Source of the DNA: Limnoperna fortunei | Taxonomy: Eukaryota; Mollusca; Bivalvia; Mytilida; Modiolidae | Direction: 5' to 3' | Assembly (NCBI GenBank): GCA_944474755.1 | Contig: OX104114.1 | Coordinates: 47,991,070 to 48,055,069, forward strand | Length of the DNA: 64,000 nt | Part shown: positions 11,721 through 21,800 of the stretch, piece by piece | Numbering within the stretch: the first letter of the stretch is position 1 | Layout of the letters: every line of letters starts with the position of its first letter | Notes under the pieces: generated by a model | Told to the model about the DNA's origin: nothing | What the model saw: only the letters and a program-made list of their open reading frames with translations | Database searches by the model: none | Made by a program: the position numbers and the translations under genes

Positions 11721-12024
11721 TGTATTGACATAATTAAGTATCTGCTTCCGATAAATCATGGAAAGACATTAATTATATTACAGTGAAATGATAAACTGGA
11801 GTGCCCTCTACCGCACGTGTTAGACTTATCATATTGTGAAAACAAATACTATTCACATCTTTCATCTTGAAAACTCCACATCTGCTTTCTATCTTCTTTC
11901 TTCAGCATGCATTGTACAATATCATGAGACAGTTCAGTAAATGCAGTAGTTGAACACCGTCGTTATTTATTTATCTCTGTTGATGTATATGGAACCCAAT
12001 GTACTTTTAAGCAAATACACAACA
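11721..12024 (+). repeat. gypsy-1 3' LTR
   Basis: Direct repeat of 3539-3854, 304 bp, starting TGTATTGACA and ending CACAACA. It is preceded by AGGCAGGAAA, a short purine-rich run that could be the polypurine tract. It differs from the 5' LTR by many substitutions and small deletions. Confidence 0.8.
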
Positions 12025-12370
12025 GGAAGGAAGACTCAACACCGTGCAATAAACCAAGATGTCAGCACCGCATCCTTGGTAATTCCAAGCAGGACAAAGC
12101 GACCAATCTTGAAAATTGTACCGGGTAGACCTTTGTATCATGTACACCATTTTTACTGACACGAAGCACTGTGCGCCCAAAGCTGCGATAAAAAAGATAA
12201 AAAGAGACACGATATCACTCGACACGAATACAGGATCTTGGTAAGATCTTGCAGCAGACTGATCAAGGTGGAGGGGCACCTCAAAGTGACTAAACAGCTC
12301 AAGTCAGGGGATACAACGCCGATGTGTGCAGCAGAAGACAGCGAGCATGCAGAAATTCACCTTTTTTAAA
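12025..12370 (+). pseudogene. LINE-A C-terminal relic
   Basis: Plus-strand translation resumes the LINE-A protein beyond gypsy-1. GRLNTV matches the RKLNTFHLR block of this LINE class. Near 12130-12170 MYTIFTDTKHC matches the region after RAGLPTMYT. Near 12185-12260 KKIKRDTISLDTNTGSW and DLAAD match the terminal block. Stops interrupt it. Around 100 residues between this and the 3533 end are missing, so a deletion accompanied or followed the gypsy-1 insertion. Confidence 0.6.
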
Positions 12371-12825
12371 CCAGGGACTACACATTTGTCAAATTAGCCT
12401 TATACGAATATTTATCAAAAATTATAACTTACAACACTCCCAAATTAATTTTAATATTTTAACTAAATAGTTTAATGAAGTTTAAAATTTCTCCATATAT
12501 TTCTATATATAACAGATCATAACATGATTCTAACCAATAACTGTTAACAGATTGTGTATTATAAACATAAACGTGATCATATTGACTGAAAGGACCAACT
12601 CGTTTAATTTTGTTTCAATTGCCCCATTTCAGATGTTGTTTCAGTTGCCAAGTGGTAAAGGAAGTTAGTCATCGACTATTTATCGTGTGCCTTTTAAAAA
12701 TAAAATTGCATGTTCAAACATTACTGCAAGCAGCGTGCGCTTGAATCGAACCCCAATTAACATGAATGCCTTTTTTCTTGCCGTAGGTCGTGTTTTCATT
12801 ATGAATTCGGCTTTCTTCCTTAACC
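12371..12825. other. Gene-free AT-rich spacer
   Basis: There is no ORF or repeat I can support. It lies between the end of LINE-A and the start of the old family-A satellite element. Confidence 0.35.
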
Positions 12826-13703
12826 TGAGGATCCCAAGAGCCCGTATCGCTCACCTGGTTTAAATAGGCAATAGCATTTTCCCTATTGTTAAATTTAAAT
12901 AAGTCCGGTAATTTTCAATTTTCCGCTGGCATTAATAACATTATTTTTGTTCAGAACATCCAATACATCTTGCTGTTTGGTTTCAACTGGTTCAATAATT
13001 TCAGATAGGAAGCCATTTAAACATTTTTCTAAAGGTTTTCATTTAAAGTTCCTACAATTGCAGCCATTATGGATTTTCTATCCAATCAACAAGCATTAAC
13101 TTTTAGGAGAACCGTCCAATAAACATTCACATACAATATAGCTGGAATCACTTTTGCAGTTTCAGAAAATATGTCATTTGCAAGTTATTTCTATAGAGTC
13201 CTCTGTTAAACTTAGTCTGTAAAGGTAAAGGTGGCCATATTTAGTTAGTGGCATAAAAAATTGTAGATGACCAGCCGATAGAAAATCCCAATAACTTTTT
13301 TTACATTAATAAACTGATTTCAGAGAAGTAGCCTTTTAAAAATTTGTCCCATATAGTCCTGTGTTAAACCTCCAAGTCCTTCGATGCTGGCCTTTATAAA
13401 TTACAAAATGGCATAAAACATAAACCTTATAGAGGACCACCAAGATGACTTAAATTGGTTAATCGGTTTCGAAGAAGCCTTTTTAACTTGTTCCCATAGG
13501 TTCCTGTGTTAAAATAAAGGTTTTCATTAGTTGCGGTTGTGGCCATTTTGAATTTTCGATTGGCATAAAAAAACTTTATAGAGGACTACCCAATTGGTTA
13601 ACCGGTTTTAAAGAAGAAGTCTTTTAAAACCTTTTCCTAAATGGTTCTCATGAAGTGGAGATCATTTTGAAATGCCGATTGGGATGAAAACATGAACTTT
13701 ATA

Positions 13704-15339
13704 CACTTGGCCATAAGTTAGGGACCACCAGGATTTTAGCGGAGGTGATTTAAAAAGGTTTTTTTATCAATATATAACCATCCATTCTTCATTTAACGTT
13801 TCGTTTAAAATAGTCGATTATTTTAAAGAAGTTTATGATTATACTATTCAAAATGTATAGAAAAGAGCAACAAGATGTCGTTTGTAAAAATATGCAATAC
13901 AACTGCAAAATCATAATTCCAAAAAAGTTTCAGTTTGAACCGCTGGTAATGTTACATATAAAGAGTTGGCAGGTTGAGGGTTATTAAGATGTAGGAAGAA
14001 ATCATTTTTTAAACATTTATTCACAAGAAAAGAGTCAGTATCGTGTGTATCCACCACGCTTCCGGTGCAATTCTTGAACTCGTCTCCTCATGCTCTGGAC
14101 AAGTCTCTGAAGTCTACGTTGAGGGAATTGCCGCCACTCCTGAATAAAGTATTAAGCAATTTTTGAATGTTCTGACATGGAGGGTCACGTTCATTCACTC
14201 TCCGGCCGAGATATTCCCAAACATGCACTATCGGATTCATATCCGGAGACATGGCAGGCCATGGTAATGTCTCAATTGCCTCATTTGCAAAATAATCTTT
14301 GACGATACGTGCTCTATGAGGTCTTGCGTTGTCGTCCATGAACACGTGTCTGTTTCCAAGTGGATGCGCATCAAAATGGGGCACAATACGGGAGTCCAGA
14401 ATATGATCTCTGTATTTTAAAGCAGTTAGTGTGCCAACTAATGGATACAAGTCTACCTTACAGTCATATGAGAAGCAGCCACAAACTGTCACTCCGCCAC
14501 CACCAAAAGCTGTAGTTCCCTGAACATGTGCAGGGTCAAAAGCTGTGTTGCGTTGACACAATACCCGCATTCTACCATCAACTGGTTTCAGAAGAAAACG
14601 ACTTTCATTGGACCAAAGATTTCTTTTCCAAGAACGAATATTCCACCCTATATGGTCACGCGCCCACTGTAGCCGAGCATCCTTATGTCTTTGTGTAAGT
14701 GCTGGTCGCTTTATTGGTCTCCGTGCTCGAAGTCTTCTGTAGTTTAGCCTTCTGTTTACTGTGCGTCTACTGATTCTAACAATAACATGGACATTCCATA
14801 GACTACGCAACCTGTTTGCAGTGGTAAAAGATTGTTGTCTATTAAGTCTTCGAAGTAGTCAATCTTCTCTCTCTGTTGTCTTCTTCGGTCGTCCTGATCT
14901 TGCCCTTTCCCCAACAATACCAGTTTCAATATATCGTCTCATTAGCCTACTGATGACAGAATGGCTAACATTTAACCTATCTGAAACCTGCCGCTGTGTC
15001 ATTCCAGCCCTTATCATACCAATTGCTTGTCATCTATCTGTATCTGCTAGTTTTCGACGTACCATGTTAAAATGATTTCAAAACAGGATAAATTTTACCT
15101 GGTACGCACGTGTGCACATACTGAAATGAAAAAAGGCGCCAAACTTGGCTTTTCAAAAGCTGAGGGTAGTGTTTTTTAAATCTATCGTTATTGTATCATG
15201 AATCGAGCGATTTAAAAATTTTGACAATAAATACTACAAACCTAGCTTTTGTGGATAACATATGTACAAAGAACCAGAAACGATTATTTTTTTTATTATT
15301 TGAAGCAAAACCTGGTGGTCCCTAACTTTTGCCCATGTG
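13704..15339 (-). mobile_element. Tc1/mariner transposon, dead copy
   Basis: A 1,636-bp element bounded by TA (13702-13703 and 15340-15341). Inverted termini read CACTTGGCCATAAGTTAGGG on the left; the reverse complement of the right end begins CACATGGGCAAAAGTTAGGG. Both continue ACCACCAGG. The flanks rejoin exactly into the family-A monomer (ACTTTATA/AAGGAC), proving insertion into that element. It carries one transposase on the minus strand. Confidence 0.9.
14035..15065 (-). pseudogene. Tc1-like transposase, inactivated
   Basis: This is the transposase of the surrounding element, which would cut and paste it at TA sites. It starts MVRRKLADTDR at 15065. In-frame TGA codons follow after residue 11 and after GRPKKTTEREDR-like sequence (KTTERED). 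The frame is then open from 14810 to 14088. A helix-turn-helix region (QRQVSDRLNVSHSVISRLMR) precedes the DDE domain. The first catalytic Asp is changed (WSNESRF instead of WSDESRF). The second is kept (VFMDDNARPH). The third, Glu, is changed to Val (SPDMNPIVHVW). Spacing from the second to the third position is 34 residues, the DD34E class. A frameshift near 14140 precedes the terminal KRGGYTRY, with stop at 14035. Confidence 0.9.
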
Positions 15340-15935
15340 TATAAAGGACTATTCAAACTTTTCAAACTATTTTCAAAAATGGTTCTATGTTAAACTCAGT
15401 CTGCGTTGGCGGCCATATTGGATTCCCAATAAGAAGAAAAACACAAACTTCATAAATGTACACCCAATGAAAACTGTAATTTTGAAGACTATTCAAACAA
15501 ATTGCTAGTAAAATTTGTTTCGATTGGTTAACCGGTTTCAGAGAAGAAGCTTTTTTTTTAAAAAAAAAACTCCTATGTTAAACTAAGTCCCGCTGTGGCC
15601 GTAGTTTTCCAACATGACAATATAAACGGTATAGAGGACCTTCCAATAAATACAAATGATAGGTTTTGTTTCTCTTGGTTAACCGGTTTCAGAGAGGACT
15701 TTATATTACATTAAGTCTTCCCATATAGTTCCCTAGGTTAAACTTAATGCTGCGGTTGCGGCCATAGTGGAAAAAACACCAACTTTGTAAGGGTACATTC
15801 ATGAACATTGTGACCAAGCTTAATTTCAATTGACCCAGTGGTTCCAGAGAAGATTTACATATAAAAGGTTTACGGACGCCACCGCCGACGACGACGGAGC
15901 TAAAGTGATGACAATAGCTCACCTGACCCGAATAC

Positions 15936-17330
15936 AAAACTGGACGCCATGATATGGTTGTGCAATTACTGAAAAGGTTTTAAACAAACAAACAAACCAA
16001 TCCAAGCGTTATTAATTTAGAGTTTGCATTTAACCTACGTCTTTATGTAACATTACTCTTTTTAAGAACAATTAAAAATCTGCGGTGATGTTGTAACAGA
16101 TGAAACCGGTTCGGTCATTTAAAGAAATTTCCGATTTACAGCAAACGTATAATCGAGAGAATCGATAAAATCTGCACACCCGTAGCAAGTTAAAATACTC
16201 ATTTGTATTTGAGCAAGTGTATTTAAAATATGTCTGTTTACATTAGTTTAAAATTCCCTAAAGTTACTACAGCTAACTTGAAGGGGGTCAGGCTCCCCGT
16301 TTAAAGTTTTAGTATACCATTTCAAGGGTATTCCAATTTTGGTCCACAAGTTTCTGACGAGGATACTAGAATTTAGACAAATAACAAATTGTTGACAAGT
16401 ATCAAACATTTAAATCCAGTCGCGTTCAAATTGCGTACATATAAGAATTTGATACTGTATGGTGGTTTTACATATTAACAATGATAATTTTGTACAAATA
16501 TAATATACGCAAATTATTTAATTAACGTAAATTTGAACTTATTTTAAGTTCACTTACTTGTACACAATGAACAGATTACAGCAGCCATAATACACTTCTG
16601 CATTTCCAAAATTATCATGTTTCTCAGAACTGAAGTATTTAATCGAATATCAGACTTTGTTTACAATTAGTCATTCAAGAATTACAATCTTATCCTACAT
16701 GACTTTTAATCGAATACAGAGGAAGGATTCTTGTCGACATATTTTTTCGGTAATGAATTAGTGCACTACAATCAATACTTTTAACGTATAAAGCCGTACT
16801 GTTTTGATTGTCCACGATTAATACTTCCGTTTTTGAATTTTTACTTTCGGTTTTTTATCAGCCAAAAACAATTACAAAAAGACCAGACCGGATTACCCCG
16901 TTTGTTTAATAATAGATAACGTAAATACCTAGTTTGCATTAGTGCACTTGTATTCACAGATACATACATTGAACCTAAATTATAATATTTTCGCTTCAAT
17001 AAAGATACACAATTGTTGAGATTTTGAAGTTATGTGGAACGATAAGTTAGTATGTACTCTTTACACGATATTGTGAATAATAGACTTCAATAGTTATTAA
17101 AAGCAATATTTCCCCACTTCGTTATCTTTCATATTTGAAAAAAACAAAGTTTATTCACAAAAGATCCTAATAAAATGTTTATAAAATAAAATTATTAAAA
17201 AGTTATTAAACAGAAACGAAAACAAAAGCAAACAAAGAAAAACCAACAACAAACAGAACAAAATATTCATTTAAATAACAATAAACAATTAGATTTGCCT
17301 AACTTAAGGTCCATTTTATATACCTCATCA
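15936..17330. other. Gene-free AT-rich stretch
   Basis: No ORF, RNA gene or clear repeat was found on either strand. Part of it may belong to the 3' flank of the host gene that ends at 18676, but I see no exon signal here. Confidence 0.35.
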
Positions 17331-17334
17331 ATAA

Positions 17335-17490
17335 AAACAACAAGTTACCTTTATAATGGTGGTTGTTTTTTATCTTAGCTGTCAGGCAATAAATGTTGTA
17401 TAGATTAAGAAAGAGCAGCTGGAAAAAACACCAGACCTTCCATAGGAAACTGGCAATCTTTACCAATTAAAGTTGAAGTCGATGTGATAT
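17335..17490 (-). repeat. Diverged SINE body
   Basis: On the minus strand this reads like the body of the SINE at 36701-36974. Shared words include GGAAACTGGCAATCTTTACC next to AATTAAAGTTGAAGTCGATG. It is strongly diverged. It may belong with the tRNA-like segment at 17722-17806, separated by later sequence. Confidence 0.45.
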
Positions 17491-17610
17491 TATCATTACT
17501 TTATGCGATTTTATTATTACTTTGTGAGATTTTATCTTAACTTTAGGCATTTTTATCTTTACTTCATGCTATTCTATCATTACTTTATTTGATGCTATCT
17601 ATAATATAGA
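17488..17610. repeat. Degenerate short tandem repeat
   Basis: Five imperfect copies of a roughly 25-bp unit of the form ATTTTATCATTACTTTATGC. Non-coding. Confidence 0.5.
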
Positions 17611-17721
17611 TAGTTACTTCTTTATGTTTATATGCTAACTTATCTTAGCTAGGTGTAAGCATTTCTATGCTTGGGATTTTTCTGTACTTTATGTGTTTAG
17701 GCATATTACAGTGATGATATA

Positions 17722-17806
17722 GGTGCCCAGTGAGACTTGAACCCTTGACCTCGATGATTAATTGTAGATGACTAACTACATTAACCACTCGGCCATCCAG
17801 GTCCCT
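17722..17806 (-). repeat. tRNA-derived SINE head
   Basis: The minus strand reads GGGACCTGGATGGCCGAGTGG (A-box-like) and, about 45 bp on, GGTTCAAGTCTCAC (B-box-like), an internal RNA polymerase III promoter. The acceptor and T stems do not pair well, so I call it a SINE head or tRNA pseudogene and not a tRNA gene. Confidence 0.6.
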
Positions 17807-17849
17807 GCTTGAACTTAGAACTACAGATGATCAAAATCCTTATTATTTT

Positions 17850-18640
17850 ATCAATTCTCAGTCTTCATAGATATTAATACAGATCTCGGTTTCAAGCCCA
17901 GCAAAGCAGATGAAATTTTGGAAACAAACAACTACTAATCCTGCTTTTGAATCTAATCATAATTTATATATAAGCATTGTATTATAATAAAACATGTAGC
18001 AAAAACAGTGATTTCAGACAATATACCTAAAAACACACAATGATTTTATATTTGAAGAAAAAATAGGGGAATAAAAAAGCCAAACTTAATATCTAGAGTT
18101 AAATTGATAAACAAAATATACTGTTGACATCAAATATAAAAATCCTTGAACAATTCCATAGTAGCAGGTGCACAACTTCAAGACATATGAATCATTCTAG
18201 AGTTGAAAACTGTAGGAGTTGATAACATAAAATAGATAACCTATTTACCCCACCTGCCCAATTTCACCATACTATAACCCTGGTTTGCACTTTGTGCAAC
18301 CTGTCAAAAAATTATAGAATGTTCATCTATAAGATAACTCAAGCATATTTAGCTCACTGAGAAATTTTAATGAAATTGAATGCATGTTTACTAAAACCAT
18401 TAAAGAATATAACTTATAAATATATAAAGTAAAAAGCATAAGTACTCTAAAATACCTGATAAATACATGCCAAAAACAACAGTTCAGGTAAGTGTTGAGT
18501 ACATTAAACAGCTGCCAGTATAATTGTTGCTGAGTTTTTTTTACCTCAGCAGGTAACTAAATACATAACTAATCAACACAGATCTTCTTTATGAGTACAC
18601 AATTCCAGCAAGTATTTAGTGCTGATAATAGATACATGAG
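17850..18640. other. 3' flank of the host gene, no feature seen
   Basis: AT-rich sequence downstream of the minus-strand gene. No ORF or repeat is supported. Confidence 0.35.
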
Positions 18641-18646
18641 TTTATT
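18641..18646 (-). terminator. Candidate poly(A) signal of the host gene
   Basis: Minus-strand AATAAA lies 30 bases beyond the stop codon at 18676. If used, the 3' UTR would be unusually short. Other hexamers further downstream cannot be excluded. Confidence 0.35.
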
Positions 18647-18675
18647 GTGCCAATACCAGACAGTACTACAGCATA

Positions 18676-18870
18676 TTAGTCTTTAGTTTTGGTTACCAGC
18701 TTTCTAAGCTGTATTTTCGCAGACTTTATCATCAATGGCAGATCACATCCAAGGAAGGCATTCATAGCTGTTAAAGCCACAAAACTCATCCCATAATATA
18801 AATGCCACTCTGAGAAAACTTTTGTGAACAACTGGCAGAAAGCCATTGTCAGCAAGAATAATAAAGAGGC
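18676..18870 (-). CDS. Membrane protein exon 6 (stop codon)
   Basis: Encodes the last 64 residues and TAA. Helix ASLLFLLTMAFCQLF corresponds to exon 3. A further helix follows (YYGMSFVALTAMNAFLGCDL), then a basic tail. The acceptor is GATTTTGTTTCAG. Intron 5 before it is 8.9 kb and holds most of the satellite elements of the window. Confidence 0.8.
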   Translation of the reverse strand, partial: ASLLFLLTMAFCQLFTKVFSEWHLYYGMSFVALTAMNAFLGCDLPLMIKSAKIQLRKLVTKTKD

Positions 18871-21800
18871 CTGAAACAAAATCAAATCAGTGACATTAAA
18901 TCTAACTAGAACTTATTTAGGTTTACTTTATATTAGAAATATAACAGTCTGTTCATAGTTTATGGATCAAGAGTAATTAAACTAGAGGCTCCCAGGAGCC
19001 TGTATCGCTCACCTGAACCTGAAACCAAACAACCCTTTTTTATCCAGCTTTTCGTTGCTATAAGGAATTGCCCAACACTTCTGCAAAAATCATTAATTTT
19101 GACCTTTTAAGGGAAATAACTCAGATAAGGAGGAGCTTTTATGCTTAGAGGGGTAAGGGAGGTTCACTTAAAATTTGCTGTTCCTGTAATACTTTTTTAA
19201 CTATCAGTCGAAAACTCTCTCGACTCCCACCCCCCATTTTTTTCTATTTTAAGCCAACATAGCTATGTAGGTAGTCAGGTGTCATGATTTGCAAAATTTT
19301 GGTAGAGGACGTCTAAAGATGATGTGTGCAATGTTTCAAAGCAGTACTTTCATTGGTTAACCAGAGGCTCTTAAAAGCCTGTATCGCTCACCTGATTTTA
19401 TAGGCAATGAAGATGGCATTTCCCTGATGTTAAAGTAAGTCCTGTAATTTTCAATAAACTTTAAATAGGACCATCCAAACAATATTACTAGAAAGCTTTG
19501 TTTCATTGGTTAACCCGTTGTATAGAGAAGATTTTTTTTATTTGCCATTGGGTCCTATGTTAAACTAAGTCCTGCGGCGGTGGTGGCCATTTTGAATTTC
19601 CAATTGCCATAAAAAACATAAACTTTATAAAGGACCATCCAAACAATATTGCTAGTAAGTTTTTGTTTCCATTGATTAACCGGTTTCAGAGAAGAAGCCT
19701 TTAAAATTACTAGAAAGCTTTGTTTCATTGGTTAACCCGTTGAATAGAGAAGATTTTTTTTATTTGCCATTGGGTCCTATGTTAAACTAAGTCCTGCGGC
19801 GGTGGCGGCCATTTTGAATTTCCAATTGCCATAAAAAACATAAACTTTATAAAGGACCATCCAAACAATATTGCTAGTAAGTTTTTGTTTCCATTGATTA
19901 ACCGGTTTCAGAGAAGAAGCCTTTAAAAGCTTTTTCCTATAGGGTCCTATGTTAAACTAAGTCCTGCAGTAGCGGCCATTTTGAATTTCCAATTGCCATA
20001 AAAAACATAAACTGTATAGAGGACCATCCAAACAATATTGCTAGTAAGTTTTTGTTTCCATTGATTAACCGGTTTAAGAGAAAAAGCCTTCAAAAGCTTT
20101 TTTCCATAGGGTCCTATGTTAAACTAAGTCCTGCAGTAGCGGCCATTTTGAATTTCCAATTGCCATAAAAAACATAAACTTTATAGAGGACCATCCAAAC
20201 AATATTGCTAGTAAGTTTTGTTTTGATTGGTTAAACGGTTTCAGAGAAAAAGCCCTTTTAAACTTTTTTCTCATAGGGTCGAATGTTAAACCAAGTCCTG
20301 CGGTGGCGGCCCTTTTGAATTTCCGATTGGGATAAAAAACATTAACTTTATAGAGGACCATCCAAACAATATTGCTAGTAAGTTTTCTTTCCATTGGTTG
20401 ACCGGTTTCAGAAAAGAAGCCTTTCAAACTTTTTCCCTTAGGGTCCTATGTTAAATTAAGTCCTGCGGTGGCAGCCATTTTGAATTTCCAATTGCCATAA
20501 AAAACACAAACTTTATAGAGGACCATCCAAACAATATTGCTAGTAAGTTTTGTTTTGATTGGTTAAACGGTTTCAGAGAAGAAGCCCTTTTAAACTTTTT
20601 TCCCATAGGGTCCTATGTTAAACTAAGTCTTGAGGTGGCGGCCATATTGGTTTACCAATCAAAATAAAAAGCACAAACTTTGTAAAGGTCCATCCAATGA
20701 ACATTATGGCCAAGTTTGGTTTCAATTGGCCAAGTGGTTTCAGAGAAGAAGATTAAAATGTAAAAAGTTTACAGATGCCACCGCCGCCGACGACGGACGC
20801 AAAGTGATAACAATAGCTCACCTGACCCTTTGGGTCAGGTGAGCTAAAAAGGAGAAGATTTTTTAAAATCAAGTAAAATTGATTAAAAAAATGTTCAAGG
20901 AGAATAATTCCTAAACGGTTCATCAGACAATCTTGACCCTAAGTCATTTTTGTAGCCCTCATAGAGCAGAACAATTAAGCAATGCTAACTTTTTCTCTAG
21001 TTCTAATAATTTTTAAGATTTTGAGGCCAAAATGTCAAAAATAATCAATTTCGACAATTAAATGGCAATAACTCCTATAAGGAGTCATCATACAACTTCA
21101 ACCCAATGGAGTGTTTCGTAGAGCTTTTGATGCAGATGAAGGCATGTCTCTTCGGTTTTCCTGTATCTGTTACACTTTTTAAAATTTAAGCCAAAAACTG
21201 TATTTTACCCCCCCCCCCCCCTCTGTCCTATTTTTAGCCATGGTGGCCATGTTGGTTAATCTGCAGCCATGGTTGGTGCAAACTTGGTTGAGGACATTTG
21301 ACGGATGATGTGTACAAAGTTTCAAAGCAGTACTTTCGGTTGTTTCAGAGAAGAAGATTTTAAAAAATCAATTAAAACCGATTAAAAAAAACAGTTCAAG
21401 GGGAATAACGGTTAATCAGACAATCTTGACTCTTAAGTCATTTTTGTAGCCCTAATAGAGCAGAACAATTAAGCAATGCTAACTTTTTCTCTAGTTCTAA
21501 TAAATTTCAAGATTTTGAGGCAAAAATGGCAAAAATCATCAACTTTGACAATTAAGGTATCCGGAACGTAATTGACCACGTGATCATATTTGGGGTCCCG
21601 GATGTCCATTGTTTCTCAATGGAGCAGACCTCGGTAATCTTCGGCAAACATCGGAAATACTATTTGGGTAACTAATTTTTTTTCCTGAAAATTGTGAACA
21701 TTGACTCAAGTTATATAATATATTTATTTTTTATCATTAATTAGCAATACATTGATTTAATAAAGCTGTATTTCTTGGACGACAAATAAAATTAAACGGT

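Larger units (their letters stand above)
3534..12024 (+). mobile_element. Decayed Ty3/gypsy LTR retrotransposon (gypsy-1)
   Basis: Two direct LTRs (3539-3854 and 11721-12024) bracket a degraded gag-protease-RT-RNase H-integrase region at 3949-7370. A minus-strand LINE (8430-11705) sits between the coding region and the 3' LTR. The LTRs differ at many positions, so this copy is old. LTR-like edges read TGTATTG at the start and ACACAACA at the end. No exact target duplication is visible, because bases flanking both ends are eroded. Both outer flanks are LINE-A, so this element inserted into LINE-A. Confidence 0.8.
12826..15935 (+). mobile_element. Old hairpin-ended satellite element, family A, split by Tc1
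   Basis: The left end at 12826 (CTGAGGATCCCAAGAGCCCG then TATCGCTCACCTGG) matches the start of the family-A copies at 19361 and 22509. Diverged ~165-bp monomers follow. They are identifiable by TCCTATGTTAAACTAAGTC-like, GGCGGCCATTTTGAAT-like and TTGGTTAACCGGTTTCAGAG words, at 13160-13703 and again at 15342-15860. The right end at 15880-15935 keeps the GACGACGACGGAGC block and AGCTCACCTGACCC (15916-15929). The second arm of the terminal hairpin is lost. A Tc1 element (13704-15339) interrupts it. Confidence 0.7.

Noticed and set aside
17722..17806. A functional tRNA gene on the minus strand
   Set aside because: A- and B-box words are present but the acceptor and T stems do not pair, and the surrounding sequence matches SINE copies.
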